Shown one piece after another: positions 9,663-19,985 of a stretch of DNA of 64,000 nt. The notes below the pieces were generated by a model that did no database searches, was not told the DNA's origin, and saw only the letters and a program-made list of their open reading frames with translations. Both the position numbers and the translations under genes were made by a program. The stretch is taken from contig JAPTHR010000005.1 in assembly GCA_029228645.1 (NCBI GenBank), positions 62,020 through 126,019 on the forward strand, in the 5' to 3' direction. The stretch comes from Gammaproteobacteria bacterium Milos-ODIII6 (GTDB lineage Bacteria > Pseudomonadota > Gammaproteobacteria > Chromatiales > Chromatiaceae). The stretch's first letter is position 1, and each line of letters opens with the position of its first letter.

Positions 9663-10858
9663 GATTGACCGAATTGCCGGATGCGGCAGGCCACTTTGGC
9701 CCCTATGGCGGCGTGTTCGTGGCTGAGACGCTCATGGAGCCGATCGACGAGCTGCGCCGGGCCTATGAAAAGTACATCCAGGATCCCGCTTTCCTGGCCG
9801 AGCTGGATGCGGATCTGCAGCACTACGTAGGTCGGCCGTCACCGATTTACCATGCCGAGCGTCTCAGCCGTGAACTCGGTGGCGCCCAGATCTACCTCAA
9901 GCGCGAGGACCTCAACCATACCGGCGCGCACAAGGTGAACAACACGATCGGTCAGGCGCTCCTGGCGCGACGCATGGGTAAGACGCGGATCATCGCGGAG
10001 ACCGGTGCCGGCCAGCACGGGGTGGCGAGTGCCACGGTGGCGGCGCGCCTCGGCCTCGAATGCGTGGTCTACATGGGCGAGGTGGACGCGGCTCGCCAGG
10101 AGGCGAACGTCTACCGGATGCGCCTGCTCGGCGCCGAAGTGCGAACCGTGTCCTCAGGTTCCAAAACGCTCAAGGACGCCCTCAATGAGGCGATGCGCGA
10201 CTGGGTCGCGAACGTGGACAACACCTTCTACATCATCGGCACGGTGGCCGGACCGCATCCCTACCCGGCGATGGTGCGCGACTTCCAGGCCGTTATCGGG
10301 CGTGAGGCGCGCGCGCAGATCCAGCAGATGACCGGCCGCCTGCCGGATGCCCTGATCGCCTGTGTCGGTGGCGGATCGAATGCGATTGGCCTGTTCCATC
10401 CCTTCCTGGAGGACGAGCAGGTCGCGATGATTGGCGTGGAGGCCGCGGGTGATGGCCTCGAGACCGGCCATCACGCCGCCCCGCTGTGCGCTGGGAAGCC
10501 GGGCGTGCTGCATGGCAATCGCACTTACCTGATGGAGGACAGTGACGGTCAGATCGTGGAGACGCACTCGATCTCCGCTGGTCTGGACTACCCCGGTGTG
10601 GGGCCGGAGCATGCGTGGCTGAAAGACACCGGCCGGGCGCGCTACGTTGCGGTGACCGACGACCAGGCGCTCGAGGCCTTCCATCGCCTGACGCGCATCG
10701 AAGGCATCATCCCGGCGCTCGAATCCAGCCACGCGATCGCGCAGGCGATCAAGATGGCCCCGGAAATGCGCCGTGACCAGATCCTGCTGATCAACCTCTC
10801 CGGCCGGGGCGACAAGGACATGCATACCGTGGCATCACGGGAGGGGCTGAAGCTATGA
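9659..10858 (+). CDS. trpB: Tryptophan synthase beta subunit
   Basis: PLP enzyme that joins indole and serine to make tryptophan, acting as an alpha2-beta2 complex with TrpA. The reading frame is open well upstream inside trpF, but the start is set at GTG 9659 because the product then begins [18 protein letters not shown] like the family and a GAGGAG lies about 11 bases upstream. The 399-residue protein has the PLP lysine Lys92 in [10 protein letters not shown], the [10 protein letters not shown] loop and the glycine-rich GGGSNAIG phosphate loop. It overlaps trpF by 4 bases and trpA by 4 bases. Confidence 0.97.
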   Translation: MRLTELPDAAGHFGPYGGVFVAETLMEPIDELRRAYEKYIQDPAFLAELDADLQHYVGRPSPIYHAERLSRELGGAQIYLKREDLNHTGAHKVNNTIGQALLARRMGKTRIIAETGAGQHGVASATVAARLGLECVVYMGEVDAARQEANVYRMRLLGAEVRTVSSGSKTLKDALNEAMRDWVANVDNTFYIIGTVAGPHPYPAMVRDFQAVIGREARAQIQQMTGRLPDALIACVGGGSNAIGLFHPFLEDEQVAMIGVEAAGDGLETGHHAAPLCAGKPGVLHGNRTYLMEDSDGQIVETHSISAGLDYPGVGPEHAWLKDTGRARYVAVTDDQALEAFHRLTRIEGIIPALESSHAIAQAIKMAPEMRRDQILLINLSGRGDKDMHTVASREGLKL

Positions 10859-11661
10859 GCCGTATCACAGCGACTTTCGACAAGCTGCGCGAGCAGGACA
10901 AAACGGCCCTGATACCCTTTGTCACGGCCGGTGACCCACAGCCGGACGTGACCGTGCCTTTGATGCACACCCTGGTCGAGAACGGTGCCGACATCATCGA
11001 GCTGGGGGTGCCTTTCTCCGATCCGATGGCGGACGGTCCCGTCATCCAACGCGCCAGCGAGCGGGCCCTGGTAAACCATACCTCGCTGCACGATGTGCTC
11101 GACATGGTGCGTGAGTTCCGCCGCAGTAACAGCCATACGCCGGTGGTCCTGATGGGATACCTCAATCCGATCGAGATCATGGGCTATGCCGAGTTCGCCC
11201 AGGCAGCGGCCGACGCCGGCGTGGACGGGGTGCTCACGGTGGACATCCCACCGGAAGAAGGCAGCGAAATGCTGGCCGCGTTGCGCGCGCAGGAGATTGA
11301 CCCGATTTACCTGCTCGCGCCCACCAGTACCGCGGAACGTATCCGCCGGATTACCGCCTCCGCGAGTGGATTCGTGTACTACGTCTCGCTCAAGGGCGTC
11401 ACCGGCGCATCCAACCTGGACGTCGAAGCGGTATCGCGCAAGCTCGCCGAGATCCGTGCCAGCACCGACATGCCAGTGGGGGTTGGCTTCGGCATCAAGG
11501 ATGCCGACACGGCCCGTGCAATGGGTCGTGTAGCGGACGCTGTCGTCGTCGGCAGCGCGTTGGTGTCACGGGTCGAGGAACATGCCGGCGACACTCCCCG
11601 TATCCTCGCCAGCGTGGGGGAGCTCCTGTCGACCATGCGACAGGCGCTGGACGCTCCCTGA
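10855..11661 (+). CDS. trpA: Tryptophan synthase alpha subunit
   Basis: Cleaves indole-3-glycerol phosphate to indole and glyceraldehyde 3-phosphate; indole is passed through a tunnel to TrpB. The TIM-barrel protein of 268 residues has both catalytic acids, Glu49 and Asp60, in [16 protein letters not shown]. The loop-6 region [12 protein letters not shown] and the [11 protein letters not shown] phosphate-binding segment are also intact. The ATG overlaps the trpB stop (ATGA), the usual coupling for a stoichiometric complex. Confidence 0.97.
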   Translation: MSRITATFDKLREQDKTALIPFVTAGDPQPDVTVPLMHTLVENGADIIELGVPFSDPMADGPVIQRASERALVNHTSLHDVLDMVREFRRSNSHTPVVLMGYLNPIEIMGYAEFAQAAADAGVDGVLTVDIPPEEGSEMLAALRAQEIDPIYLLAPTSTAERIRRITASASGFVYYVSLKGVTGASNLDVEAVSRKLAEIRASTDMPVGVGFGIKDADTARAMGRVADAVVVGSALVSRVEEHAGDTPRILASVGELLSTMRQALDAP

Positions 11662-11741
11662 GGTCCTGCCGGACCCGACGATGTGGCGGCCCGCGACAGG
11701 CAGGCTAGAATGAACCGATTATCCAGAGAGTTGAAAATACC

Positions 11742-12605
11742 ATGAGCTGGTTCGAAAAATTGATGCCCAGCCGCATCCGTACCGAGGGTGGCAACAAAAA
11801 GGCCGTGCCCGAGGGGTTGTGGAACAAGTGTCCGAGTTGCGGTGCGGTGCTCTACCGCGCCGAGGTGGAACGCAATCTCGAAGTGTGTCCCAAGTGTTCC
11901 CACCACAATCGGATTGGTGCGCGCAAGCGTCTCGATCTCTTCCTCGACCCCGAACCGCGCGAGGAGATCGCTGCAGAGCTCGAACCGAGTGACCCGCTCA
12001 AGTTCAAGGACAGCAAGAAGTACCGCGACCGCATCTCCTCGGCGCAGAAGGCGACCGGCGAGAAGGATGCCCTGGTCGCGATGCGCGGCAAACTGAAGGG
12101 GGCCGACATCGTTGCATGCGCCTTCGAGTTCTCTTTCATGGGCGGCTCGATGGGGTCGGTTGTCGGAGAGCGCTTCGTACGCGCGGTCAATGCCGCCATT
12201 GAGAACAACTGCCCGCTGGTTTGCTTCTCGGCGAGCGGCGGCGCGCGCATGCAGGAATCGCTGTTTTCCCTGATGCAGATGGCCAAGACCTCGGCGGCCC
12301 TGAATCGCCTGGCGCGGCGTGGGCTGCCGTTCATCTCGGTGATGACCGATCCGACCATGGGTGGGGTCTCCGCCAGCCTCGCGATGCTCGGGGATGTGAA
12401 CGTCGCCGAGCCGAATGCCCTGATCGGGTTTGCCGGGCCGCGCGTGATCGAACAGACGGTGCGCGAAAAGCTGCCCGAAGGCTTCCAGCGCGCGGAGTTC
12501 CTGCTCGACAAGGGCGCTATCGACCTGATCATCGATCGGCGCGAGCTGCGCGATCGTATTGCCAATCTGCTGGGCATGATGATGGCGCGCAACAGCGCCG
12601 CCTGA
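11742..12605 (+). CDS. accD: Acetyl-CoA carboxylase carboxyltransferase subunit beta
   Basis: Beta half of the carboxyltransferase that moves CO2 from biotin to acetyl-CoA, the first committed step of fatty-acid synthesis. The 287-residue protein carries the N-terminal zinc ribbon with Cys30, Cys33, Cys49 and Cys52 (CPSC and CPKC pairs), then the crotonase-like carboxyltransferase domain with [12 protein letters not shown] and [14 protein letters not shown]. It follows trpA after 80 bp and is nearly joined to folC (1 bp gap). In enterics and many other gammaproteobacteria accD is paired with folC, dedD and cvpA as here. Confidence 0.97.
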   Translation: MSWFEKLMPSRIRTEGGNKKAVPEGLWNKCPSCGAVLYRAEVERNLEVCPKCSHHNRIGARKRLDLFLDPEPREEIAAELEPSDPLKFKDSKKYRDRISSAQKATGEKDALVAMRGKLKGADIVACAFEFSFMGGSMGSVVGERFVRAVNAAIENNCPLVCFSASGGARMQESLFSLMQMAKTSAALNRLARRGLPFISVMTDPTMGGVSASLAMLGDVNVAEPNALIGFAGPRVIEQTVREKLPEGFQRAEFLLDKGAIDLIIDRRELRDRIANLLGMMMARNSAA

Positions 12606-12606
12606 G

Positions 12607-13878
12607 GTGTCGCGTACCCTTTCCGAGTGGCTGGATTACCAGTCGCACCTCCACGCCAAAGCGATCGAGCTGGGGCTGGATCGGGTCGCTGAGGTATGGC
12701 AACAACTCGGTGCGCCAGCGCCTGCGCCGCGGCTGGTCACGGTAGCCGGGACCAATGGCAAGGGCTCAAGCGTCGCGTTCCTCGAGGCCATACTGCGCGC
12801 CGCCGGGTATCGCGTTGGCTGCTACACCTCGCCGCATCTGCTGCACTACAATGAGCGCATCCGTATCGAGGGAACATCGATCGACGACCAGGCGCTGTGT
12901 GCCGCCTTTGAACGGGTTGAGCGGGCGCGCAGGAATGTGCCGCTGACGTATTTCGAGTACGGCACCCTGGCAGCGTTCTGCTGCATGCAGCAAGCCAGCC
13001 TGGATGTGGCCATTCTCGAGGTGGGGCTGGGTGGACGCCTGGATGCGGTCAACATCATCGACCCGGATATCGGGCTGATCACCGGGATTTCTCTCGATCA
13101 CACCGACTGGTTGGGCAACGACCTCGAGCGGATCGGTGCGGAAAAGGCCGGTATCGCCCGCGCCGGGGTGCCGCTGGTGTTCTCGGCGCCCGAAATGCCG
13201 GACTCGATCGCGAGGGTGGCCGCCGCGGTCGGGGCGCCCCTGTATCGCCTCGGGCGGGACTTCGACTACCGCGTCCTCGCGCAGGGCTGGCAATGGCGTT
13301 TCGGCGAGACCGTGCGCGCCGCGCTCCCTGTCCCGGCGATGCGCGGGTCGGTGCAGTTGCAGAATGCGGCCGGGGTGCTGGCGGCCCTGCACCTGCTGGA
13401 CAGTGTCGTGGTCGACCAGGGCGCGATCCGCGCGGGGCTGCTGGAGGCCCGCGTACGTGGACGTTTCGAGGTGCATCAGCGCAAGGCGCGCTGGATTCTG
13501 GACGTCGCGCACAACCCCGAAGCGGTTGCGGTGCTGGCCGGGCAGCTGGCCGAAATGCCGGTGCCGGGTACCCGCCACGCCGTGGTCGGCATGTTGCGGG
13601 ACAAGGCGCTCGCCGAGGCCCTGGCGGGCATCGATCCACTGATTGATCAATGGCACCTGCTCGATCTCTCCGATCAGGCGAGAGGCGCGAGTGCAGCGCA
13701 ACTTCTGGACGCCCTGCCGGTGCGCGCGGGCAAGCGGGCCGAGATATGCACTTCTGTCGAGCGCTGTCTCTCCGAGCTGGATCATGGCGCCGGCCCGAAC
13801 GACCAGGTGGTGGTATTCGGGTCTTTTCTTACCGTCGCTGCGGTCATGGCGTGGATGGAACCGGCGGAGCCGATATAA
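12607..13878 (+). CDS. folC: Bifunctional dihydrofolate synthase / folylpolyglutamate synthase FolC
   Basis: Adds glutamate to dihydropteroate and to tetrahydrofolates. The 423-residue Mur-ligase-like ATPase has the P-loop VTVAGTNGKGSSVAFLE near residue 50, YTSPHLLHYNERI, ILEVGLGGRLDAVN, and the C-terminal LDVAHNPEAV region. The start is a GTG one base after the accD stop, giving MSRTLSEWLDYQ, as expected for the family. Its context in accD-folC-dedD-cvpA-purF is conserved. Confidence 0.96.
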   Translation: MSRTLSEWLDYQSHLHAKAIELGLDRVAEVWQQLGAPAPAPRLVTVAGTNGKGSSVAFLEAILRAAGYRVGCYTSPHLLHYNERIRIEGTSIDDQALCAAFERVERARRNVPLTYFEYGTLAAFCCMQQASLDVAILEVGLGGRLDAVNIIDPDIGLITGISLDHTDWLGNDLERIGAEKAGIARAGVPLVFSAPEMPDSIARVAAAVGAPLYRLGRDFDYRVLAQGWQWRFGETVRAALPVPAMRGSVQLQNAAGVLAALHLLDSVVVDQGAIRAGLLEARVRGRFEVHQRKARWILDVAHNPEAVAVLAGQLAEMPVPGTRHAVVGMLRDKALAEALAGIDPLIDQWHLLDLSDQARGASAAQLLDALPVRAGKRAEICTSVERCLSELDHGAGPNDQVVVFGSFLTVAAVMAWMEPAEPI

Positions 13879-13914
13879 TCCTGCAGCTCATTTGGATCGG
13901 TTTGGGACGATACC

Positions 13915-14430
13915 TTGGAAGAAGGCCTCAAGAAACGACTGATCGGCGCCGCGGTACTGGCGTCGCTCGCGGTGATCTTTGTGCCGATGCTGGTGGAAGA
14001 GCCGGTCGACAAGGCGGCGATGGTGCGAATGCCGCAGGCGCCCGAGGCGAGGCCCTTCGAGTCCAGCCTGTTGCGCGAAGAAGTGGTGCGTCCACCACCG
14101 GCCCTCCCGCCCACGCGCCGTACCACGCCGCCGGCGCCGGATAGTTCCCCGCAAAGCGATCAGGCGACCGAGCCCACGTTCCGTACCGGGCTGAATGCCT
14201 GGGTCGTCCAGGTCGGCAGTTTTTCCAATCTGGATAACGCGCGCAGCCTGGTAGAGAAACTGCGCCAGGCGGGCTTTCAGGCGCGCGATCCGGAAACGAT
14301 CGAATTGCGCGGCAAGACGCTCTATCGCGTGCAGGTCGGCCCTGTCCTGGAAAAGGACCGGGCCCTGGCCTTGCTGCCGAGGGTCAACAAGGTGACCGGG
14401 ACCAAGGGCTCGGTCATAAGCTATCCCTGA
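13915..14430 (+). CDS. dedD: SPOR-domain cell-division protein DedD
   Basis: A septal-ring protein anchored in the inner membrane. The 171-residue product has one N-terminal membrane span (about residues 8-25, LIGAAVLASLAVIFVPMLV), a proline-rich linker, and a C-terminal SPOR domain (about 98-171: AWVVQVGSFSNLDNARSLVE to GTKGSVISY), which in this family binds denuded glycans at the septum. The assigned start is TTG (MEEGLKKRLIG), fitting the family N terminus, but a ribosome site is not clear. It lies between folC and cvpA, the standard order. Confidence 0.9.
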   Translation: MEEGLKKRLIGAAVLASLAVIFVPMLVEEPVDKAAMVRMPQAPEARPFESSLLREEVVRPPPALPPTRRTTPPAPDSSPQSDQATEPTFRTGLNAWVVQVGSFSNLDNARSLVEKLRQAGFQARDPETIELRGKTLYRVQVGPVLEKDRALALLPRVNKVTGTKGSVISYP

Positions 14431-14481
14431 TGCGGTCTGATAGACTCGCGTTTCACTAGTGGCGTTGGAGCCGATGACCGA

Positions 14482-14973
14482 ATGTCCTGGCTGGATTATG
14501 CGCTGATCGGCATCATCGCGGTCTCGGCCCTGGTCAGCCTGTTCCGGGGATTCGTCCGGGAGGCCTTCTCTCTGGCCATCTGGATTCTGGCGTTCTGGAT
14601 CAGTTGGAGTTTTTTTCGCGACCTGTCCCTGCACCTCGAGGATCTGATCAGTTCCCAAACGGTCCGCCTCGGGGTGGCTTTTGGAGCGCTGATGCTGGTG
14701 TCCCTGCTGGTTGGCGGGATGCTCAATTTCCTCATTATCGAGCTTATCGAGCGGACCGGAATGTCCGGCGCCGACCGCTTCATGGGGATGATCTTCGGTA
14801 CTTCACGAGGCGTACTGGTGGTGGCTGTACTGGTACTATTGTCGGGGCTTACCACGCTCCCACAAGAGCAGTGGTGGCATGAATCGCGTTTGATGCCTTA
14901 TTTCCAGGAGTTGGCCCTCTGGTTGAGGGACCTGCTGCCGCCCGATTTTGCGGAACATTTCCGTTACAGGTGA
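14482..14973 (+). CDS. cvpA: CvpA family membrane protein
   Basis: A small inner-membrane protein of 163 residues with four hydrophobic segments, starting MSWLDYALIGIIAVSALVSL. The family is known from colicin V production in E. coli and has been linked to envelope homeostasis; the molecular role is not settled. The conserved FRGFVREAFSL and the glycine-rich MGMIFGTSRGVLVV segments are present. It sits just ahead of purF, as in most gammaproteobacteria, and probably shares its transcript. Confidence 0.93.
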   Translation: MSWLDYALIGIIAVSALVSLFRGFVREAFSLAIWILAFWISWSFFRDLSLHLEDLISSQTVRLGVAFGALMLVSLLVGGMLNFLIIELIERTGMSGADRFMGMIFGTSRGVLVVAVLVLLSGLTTLPQEQWWHESRLMPYFQELALWLRDLLPPDFAEHFRYR

Positions 14974-14991
14974 GTGAGAGGTTGATCTGAG

Positions 14992-16512
14992 ATGTGTGGA
15001 ATCGTCGGCATTGTGGGAACCTCAGCGGTCAACCAGGCCCTCTACGATGCCCTGTTGGTGCTGCAACACCGGGGCCAGGACGCCGCTGGCATCATGACCT
15101 GTGACGACGGACGTCTGCACTTGCGCAAGGACAACGGCCTCGCCAGGGACGTGTTCGACAACGAACACATGATCTCGCTGCGCGGCAGTATGGGAATTGG
15201 GCACGTGCGCTACCCAACTGCCGGTTGTTCCTCATCGGCCGAGGCGCAGCCTTTCTATGTCAATTCGCCGTATGGCATTGCCCTGGCGCATAACGGCAAT
15301 CTGACCAATGCGGTCCAGATCAAGGAGGAACTCTTCCGCCAGGACCGGCGCCACATCAACACCGATTCCGATTCCGAGATCCTGCTCAATATCTTCGCGC
15401 ACGAACTCGCGGAATACAGCTCTTCGCTGGAGATCGACGAGCAGGCGGTCTTCAGGGCGGTCGAAGGGGTCCATCGTCGCTGCCGCGGTGGCTATGCGGC
15501 GGTCGCCCTGATTCCGGACTTTGGGGTGATCGCCTTTCGCGATCCCAATGGCATCCGGCCGGCGGTCTTCGGTTTCCGGGACAGCGAGGATGGGCCGGAG
15601 ATGATGATCGCCTCCGAGAGCGTCGCTTTGGATACCCTGGGCTTCGAACGGGTTCGCGATATCGAGCCCGGAGAGGCGGTCATCCTGATGCTCGACGGGC
15701 GGCTGCTGTCACAACAGTGCGCCGAGCGTACCCAGCGTTCACCCTGCCTGTTTGAATTCGTCTATTTCGCCCGTCCCGACTCGATCATCGACGACATCTT
15801 CGTGCACAAGGCGCGTCTGCGCATGGGCAAGAAACTGGCGCGCAAGATCCAACGCGTCATGTCCAAGGACGACATCGACGTGGTGATCCCGATCCCGGAT
15901 ACCAGCCGCACCTCGGCCATGAGCCTTGCGGCCAACCTCGGGATCCGTTTTTCCGAGGGGTTCATCAAGAACCGCTACATCGGTCGCACCTTCATCATGC
16001 CGGGACAAAGCTCGCGCAAGAAATCCGTGCGCCAGAAGCTCAACCCGATCGACGTCGAATTCAGGGGCAAGAACGTCCTCTTGGTGGATGATTCCATCGT
16101 GCGTGGCACGACCTCGCGGCAGATCGTGCAGATGGCCCGGGATTCCGGTGCGAAAAAGGTCTATTTCGCCTCTGCCGCGCCGCCGGTGCGCTACCCGAAC
16201 GTGTACGGGATCGATATGCCCTCCGCCTCCGAACTGGTGGCGCACGGACGCACCGAGGAGGATGTGTGTGCCTGGATTGGCGCGGACGGTCTGATCTACC
16301 AGGATCTGGAGGACCTCAAGGAGGCGGTGCTCAAGAAAGGCAAGACCCACGTGGATCGTTTCGACGCCTCGGTGTTCGACGGTGAGTATGTCACCGGCGA
16401 TGTCACCACCGACTATCTGGATGATCTCGAATGCCGCCGCAATGATGGCGCCAAGTCCGAGCAGGGCGCAGGGAAACAGATCAACATTCTCGGCCTGCAC
16501 AATCAGGTCTGA
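14992..16512 (+). CDS. purF: Amidophosphoribosyltransferase PurF
   Basis: First committed step of purine synthesis: transfers the glutamine amide nitrogen to PRPP. The 506-residue protein starts MCGIVGIVG, so Cys2 becomes the N-terminal nucleophile after Met removal. The glutaminase domain has GHVRYPTAG and [11 protein letters not shown]. The phosphoribosyltransferase domain has the PRPP loop [14 protein letters not shown]. Length and motifs are those of the E. coli enzyme type, with no iron-sulfur cysteine set evident. It is followed by metZ after 18 bp. Confidence 0.97.
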   Translation: MCGIVGIVGTSAVNQALYDALLVLQHRGQDAAGIMTCDDGRLHLRKDNGLARDVFDNEHMISLRGSMGIGHVRYPTAGCSSSAEAQPFYVNSPYGIALAHNGNLTNAVQIKEELFRQDRRHINTDSDSEILLNIFAHELAEYSSSLEIDEQAVFRAVEGVHRRCRGGYAAVALIPDFGVIAFRDPNGIRPAVFGFRDSEDGPEMMIASESVALDTLGFERVRDIEPGEAVILMLDGRLLSQQCAERTQRSPCLFEFVYFARPDSIIDDIFVHKARLRMGKKLARKIQRVMSKDDIDVVIPIPDTSRTSAMSLAANLGIRFSEGFIKNRYIGRTFIMPGQSSRKKSVRQKLNPIDVEFRGKNVLLVDDSIVRGTTSRQIVQMARDSGAKKVYFASAAPPVRYPNVYGIDMPSASELVAHGRTEEDVCAWIGADGLIYQDLEDLKEAVLKKGKTHVDRFDASVFDGEYVTGDVTTDYLDDLECRRNDGAKSEQGAGKQINILGLHNQV

Positions 16513-16530
16513 CGAGCCGGAGCAGAAGCG

Positions 16531-17721
16531 TTGGCGGATTTCGACCCGGAATGGGAACTGGCGACGCGCGCGATACGCGTAGGACACGAGCGCAGTCAGG
16601 AAGGAGAGCATTCCGAACCCATCTACATGACCTCGAGCTTTGTGTTCGAGTCGGCCGCCGAGGCGGCCGCGCGTTTCTCGGGGGAACAACCCGGTAACAT
16701 CTATGCCCGCTTCACCAATCCCACGGTGCGGGCCTTCGAGGAGCGCCTTGCGGCCATGGAAGGGGGCGAGAGCTGCGTCGCCACCGCGTCCGGCATGTCC
16801 GCCATCCTGGCGACCTGCATGGGGCTGCTGCAGCACGGCGACCACCTGGTCAGTTCACGCAGCATCTTCGGCAGTACCGTGGTGTTGTTCGACAAATACC
16901 TGTCCCGCTTTGGCATCCAAACCACCTATGTCGACCTGGATGACATGCAGGCATGGCAGTCGGCCATCCGCGAGAATACGCGCATGCTGTTCGTGGAAAC
17001 CCCGTCCAATCCGCTGACCGCGCTGTGCGATATCCGGGCGCTTGCCGAACTGGCGCATGCCCATGCCTGCGATCTGGTGGTGGACAACTGTTTCTGCACC
17101 CCGGCGCTGCAGCGGCCGCTCGAACTGGGTGCGGATATCGTGGTGCACTCGGCCACCAAGTACATCGATGGCCAGGGCCGGGGGCTCGGTGGCGCAGTGG
17201 TCGGCGATGCCAGGCGTGTCGGCGAAGAGATCTTCGGCGTGCTGCGCACTGCCGGACCGAGCATGAGTCCGTTCAATGCCTGGGTTTTTCTCAAGGGGCT
17301 GGAAACGCTCGAACTGCGCATGCGGGCCCACTCCGCCGCCGCACAGCAGCTGGCCGATTGGCTGGAGGGGCATCCGGGCGTGGAGCGGGTCTATTACCCG
17401 GGCCTGAGCAGCCATCCACAGCACGCGCTGGCGATGCGCCAGCAGAAGGCGCCGGGCGGGATCGTGGCCTTCGAAGTTGAAGGGGGCAGGGCCGCGGCCT
17501 GGCAGGTGATCGACAGCACGCGCATGCTCTCGATCACGGCCAATCTCGGCGATACCAAGACCACGATCACCCATCCCGCCAGCACCACCCACGGTCGCCT
17601 GAGCGAGGAGCAGCGCCTCGATGCGGGCATCACCCAGGGGTTGATCCGAATCGCGGTCGGTCTCGAGGCGATCGAGGATATCCAGCGGGATATTGCCAGG
17701 GGCCTGGATGCCGTTGGATGA
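16531..17721 (+). CDS. metZ: O-succinylhomoserine sulfhydrylase MetZ
   Basis: PLP enzyme that makes homocysteine directly from O-succinylhomoserine and sulfide, by-passing cystathionine. The 396-residue protein belongs to the Cys/Met metabolism PLP family: the PLP lysine lies in HSATKYIDGQGRGLGG, with SGMSAILATCMGLLQ and FVETPSNPL earlier and the C-terminal ATLTHPAST-like segment TTITHPASTTHGRL. The start is a TTG giving MADFDPEWELATRAIRVG. The purF-metZ pair is common in Pseudomonas-like genomes; family members with gamma-synthase activity cannot be excluded from sequence alone. It overlaps the next gene by 14 bp. Confidence 0.92.
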   Translation: MADFDPEWELATRAIRVGHERSQEGEHSEPIYMTSSFVFESAAEAAARFSGEQPGNIYARFTNPTVRAFEERLAAMEGGESCVATASGMSAILATCMGLLQHGDHLVSSRSIFGSTVVLFDKYLSRFGIQTTYVDLDDMQAWQSAIRENTRMLFVETPSNPLTALCDIRALAELAHAHACDLVVDNCFCTPALQRPLELGADIVVHSATKYIDGQGRGLGGAVVGDARRVGEEIFGVLRTAGPSMSPFNAWVFLKGLETLELRMRAHSAAAQQLADWLEGHPGVERVYYPGLSSHPQHALAMRQQKAPGGIVAFEVEGGRAAAWQVIDSTRMLSITANLGDTKTTITHPASTTHGRLSEEQRLDAGITQGLIRIAVGLEAIEDIQRDIARGLDAVG

Positions 17722-18295
17722 GCGACGCCTCCGCTGGGAGGCGCGCTATGCGCAGACGCCTGCGCCCGCCCGCCGGCCCGCCAGCGTTCTGCGGCGAGCT
17801 GCTTTCCTGCTGCCGCCCAAGGGCGATGCCCTGGACCTCGCCTGCGGACTGGGAGGGAACGCCCTTTTTCTTGCACAGCGGGGCTTGCACGTGACCGCCT
17901 GGGATTACGCCCCGTCCGCGATTGCGGAGCTCGGCAAAGCGGCCGACCGGGCGGGCCTTTCGATCCGCGCCGAAGTGCGTGATGTCGTGGCCCAGCCCCC
18001 GATGCCCGCGAGCTTCGACGTCATCTGCGTGAGCTATTTTCTGCAGCGTGAACTGGCCCCGGCATTGAGCGCGGCGCTGCGTCCGGGTGGATTGATATTC
18101 TACGAGACCTTCGCGCGCGAAGCGGTGAATACACAAGGACCAGGCAATCCGGCCTACCGGCTGGCGCCGAATGAGCTGCTCGAGCTTTTTTCGGACCTGC
18201 GCGTGCTCGAATACCGCGAGTACGGTCGCGTCGGGGATCCAGCCCGTGGGGCGCGTGATAGCGCGAGCCTGGTGGCGCAAAAGGCAGCGTCTTGA
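17708..18295 (+). CDS. Class I SAM-dependent methyltransferase, substrate unknown
   Basis: A 195-residue methyltransferase. Motif I is clear in ALDLACGLGGNALFLAQRG, with the acidic end of strand 2 in VTAWDYAPSAI and motif IV-like FDVICVSYFL. It resembles the small TehB/UbiE-like fold, but nothing identifies the substrate. The start MPLDERRLRWEARYA is used; it overlaps metZ by 14 bp, implying coupling. A further in-frame start 15 bases upstream is possible. Tentatively part of the purF-metZ transcript. Confidence 0.85.
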   Translation: MPLDERRLRWEARYAQTPAPARRPASVLRRAAFLLPPKGDALDLACGLGGNALFLAQRGLHVTAWDYAPSAIAELGKAADRAGLSIRAEVRDVVAQPPMPASFDVICVSYFLQRELAPALSAALRPGGLIFYETFAREAVNTQGPGNPAYRLAPNELLELFSDLRVLEYREYGRVGDPARGARDSASLVAQKAAS

Positions 18296-18318
18296 AAAAG
18301 AGAGCGGTACAGAGGTGT

Positions 18319-18339
18319 CGGAGTCGATAAGCGACTCCG
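18319..18339 (+). terminator. Hairpin after the methyltransferase gene
   Basis: CGGAGTCG-ATAAG-CGACTCCG forms a perfect 8-bp stem, 24 bp past the methyltransferase stop. There is no T-tract, so intrinsic termination is doubtful; it may mark the end of the purF-metZ unit. Confidence 0.4.
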
Positions 18340-18414
18340 GTAGCGGCGCCCGGGAAATCGGCGTGCCGGCAACACCGGAGGGGTTGAGCTGCGATGAACT
18401 GGAGGGCTGCAGCC

Positions 18415-18873
18415 ATGCATGAGAGTAGTCGCTTGAAGCGGGTTTCCATTCAACTGTTGCTGGTCCTGGCGCTCCTGGGTGGGCCGGTATTCGGCGCTGA
18501 GCTGGTGTGCAACATCATCGGCACCCAGGATGCGGAGTGGCGCGGCTCGGAATACCGCCTGTCCCAGTCGAAGAAATACCGCGAGTTCAACCCGCTCTGG
18601 TTCGTGACCGGCGACGCGCCCAGGGTCGCGCATCCGGACCCGGAGAATGGCGCCTGGATTTGGGACGATCTCAGCCTGCTGCGCAGCGCCGAGGGTCGTC
18701 TTTATTCCGGCACTTTGCAGCGGGGAGGGGTTCTGAGCGCCGCATTGAACGAAGCGGAAACCCTCATCCTGCTCAATTACCTCGGAACGTCATCGCAGGA
18801 TGGCGTCACCGTGATGAAATCCACCAATGTGGTGGCGGAGTGTGTCGCTTTCAGGCGACCACCAGCACGATGA
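18415..18873 (+). CDS. Hypothetical secreted protein
   Basis: I do not recognise this 152-residue protein. It has a basic N terminus (SSRLKRVS) followed by a hydrophobic stretch LLLVLALLGG ending near FGA, which looks like a signal peptide; the mature part is about 120 residues with two cysteines (near LVCNIIG and VAECVAF) and no clear domain. Two starts are plausible: ATG 18394 after GGAGGGG and ATG 18415 after GGAGG. The latter puts the signal peptide closer to the N terminus and is used. The gene stands alone between the methyltransferase and a convergent LysR gene. Confidence 0.65.
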   Translation: MHESSRLKRVSIQLLLVLALLGGPVFGAELVCNIIGTQDAEWRGSEYRLSQSKKYREFNPLWFVTGDAPRVAHPDPENGAWIWDDLSLLRSAEGRLYSGTLQRGGVLSAALNEAETLILLNYLGTSSQDGVTVMKSTNVVAECVAFRRPPAR

Positions 18874-19003
18874 GGGGCGATCGGGGCGTCGCGCAACGAT
18901 CGCGGTCCCAGGAAACGACTTTTGCGCCAGCCGCTCTGATTCGCTGATCGAGTCCCGGCTCGGAGGCGAGAGCGGGGCATCAAGGAGTGCGCAGGCGCCT
19001 CGA

Positions 19004-19876
19004 TCAGGGCCCGGCGAGTAGTTGCTCGACGAAGGCCTCGGAGGCCGCCGACAGGCGGGCCTGCCGACGTGAAATAACCGCCAGGCGACGGCGTATCCGC
19101 AGGCCTCGCAGTTTCAACTCGACCACATCCGGCTGCAGCCCCAGCGCCAGGCGACTGACAAAGGCGAGGTGGCCGGTGCTGGCGACCATGCGCAGGATAG
19201 AGGGGATCGAGCGCAACTCCATGACCACGTGGGGTTCCAGGCCGGCCTCGCGCACCGCCTGATCGATCAGCTGGCGCAGCGCGGTGCCGGCCTCGAAACC
19301 GACAAAGCCCTGGTCGGCCAACCCGGCCACCTCGAGATCCTGGCGTTGCGCGAGTGGATGGTCGCGGGCGGCCACCAGCACGATGTCGTCGTCCATCAGG
19401 GCGCGGCTGAGCAACTCGCCCGAGCGGACCGGCAGGGTCACTATCCCAAGCTCGAGACGACCCTCGAGCACGTCCTCGGCGATCTCGCTGCTACCGGCTT
19501 CCTTCATCTGGAACAGGATGCGCGGGTGGCTTCTCTGGAAGCGCGCAATCGCGCTCGGGAGGATGAAAGAGACCGCGGTCGCGCCGCCGCCGATACGCAC
19601 CCGGCCGAGTTCCAGTCCCTGGTGCAAGCGGATCTCCTCGCGCAGGTTGTTCCAGCTGGTCAGCAGGCGTTGCCCGGACTGCAGGGCCAGGCGGCCTTCC
19701 TCGGTCAGCTCGATGCCCTGCCGACTGCGGGTGAACAGGCGCGCGCCGAGTTGTTCCTCCAGCTGTTGTACCCGCCGGGAGAGTGCCGATTGGGTCAGGC
19801 CCAGGCGCGCGGCGGCCTGCGTTATCGAGCCGGTTTCGGCGACGGTGACAAAGGAGCGGGTCAGCTGGAGATCCAT
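19004..19876 (-). CDS. LysR-family transcriptional regulator divergent from acnB
   Basis: A 290-residue LysR-type regulator. The winged helix-turn-helix occupies about residues 1-60 (MDLQLTRSFVTVAETGSITQ, then QSALSRRVQQLEEQLGARLF), followed by an effector-binding domain with IRIGGG-like RVRIGGGATAVSF and DDDIVLVAARDHPLA. The frame is open upstream, but MDLQLTR matches the normal LysR N terminus and is chosen. It is transcribed away from acnB with a 109-bp shared control region. By analogy it probably controls acnB and itself; the effector is unknown. Confidence 0.9.
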   Translation of the reverse strand: MDLQLTRSFVTVAETGSITQAAARLGLTQSALSRRVQQLEEQLGARLFTRSRQGIELTEEGRLALQSGQRLLTSWNNLREEIRLHQGLELGRVRIGGGATAVSFILPSAIARFQRSHPRILFQMKEAGSSEIAEDVLEGRLELGIVTLPVRSGELLSRALMDDDIVLVAARDHPLAQRQDLEVAGLADQGFVGFEAGTALRQLIDQAVREAGLEPHVVMELRSIPSILRMVASTGHLAFVSRLALGLQPDVVELKLRGLRIRRRLAVISRRQARLSAASEAFVEQLLAGP

Positions 19877-19878
19877 AC

Positions 19879-19893
19879 ATGCAAAATTAGCAT
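19879..19893. promoter_or_regulatory. Candidate LysR-type operator (T-N11-A dyad)
   Basis: ATGCAAAATTAGCAT is a dyad with 4-bp arms (ATGC/GCAT) and an AT-rich centre, matching the T-N11-A pattern known for LysR-family sites. It lies only 2 bp from the regulator's start and about 95 bp upstream of acnB, in the divergent region, a normal position for autoregulation. Identified by eye only. Confidence 0.5.
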
Positions 19894-19985
19894 GAATAAT
19901 ATGAAAACTATCTGTTTTACGAATGTTTCCTGGACGGCTAGAGTTCGACCTGAATCTGAACATTCCGTCGAGCCTGAGGTGAGCC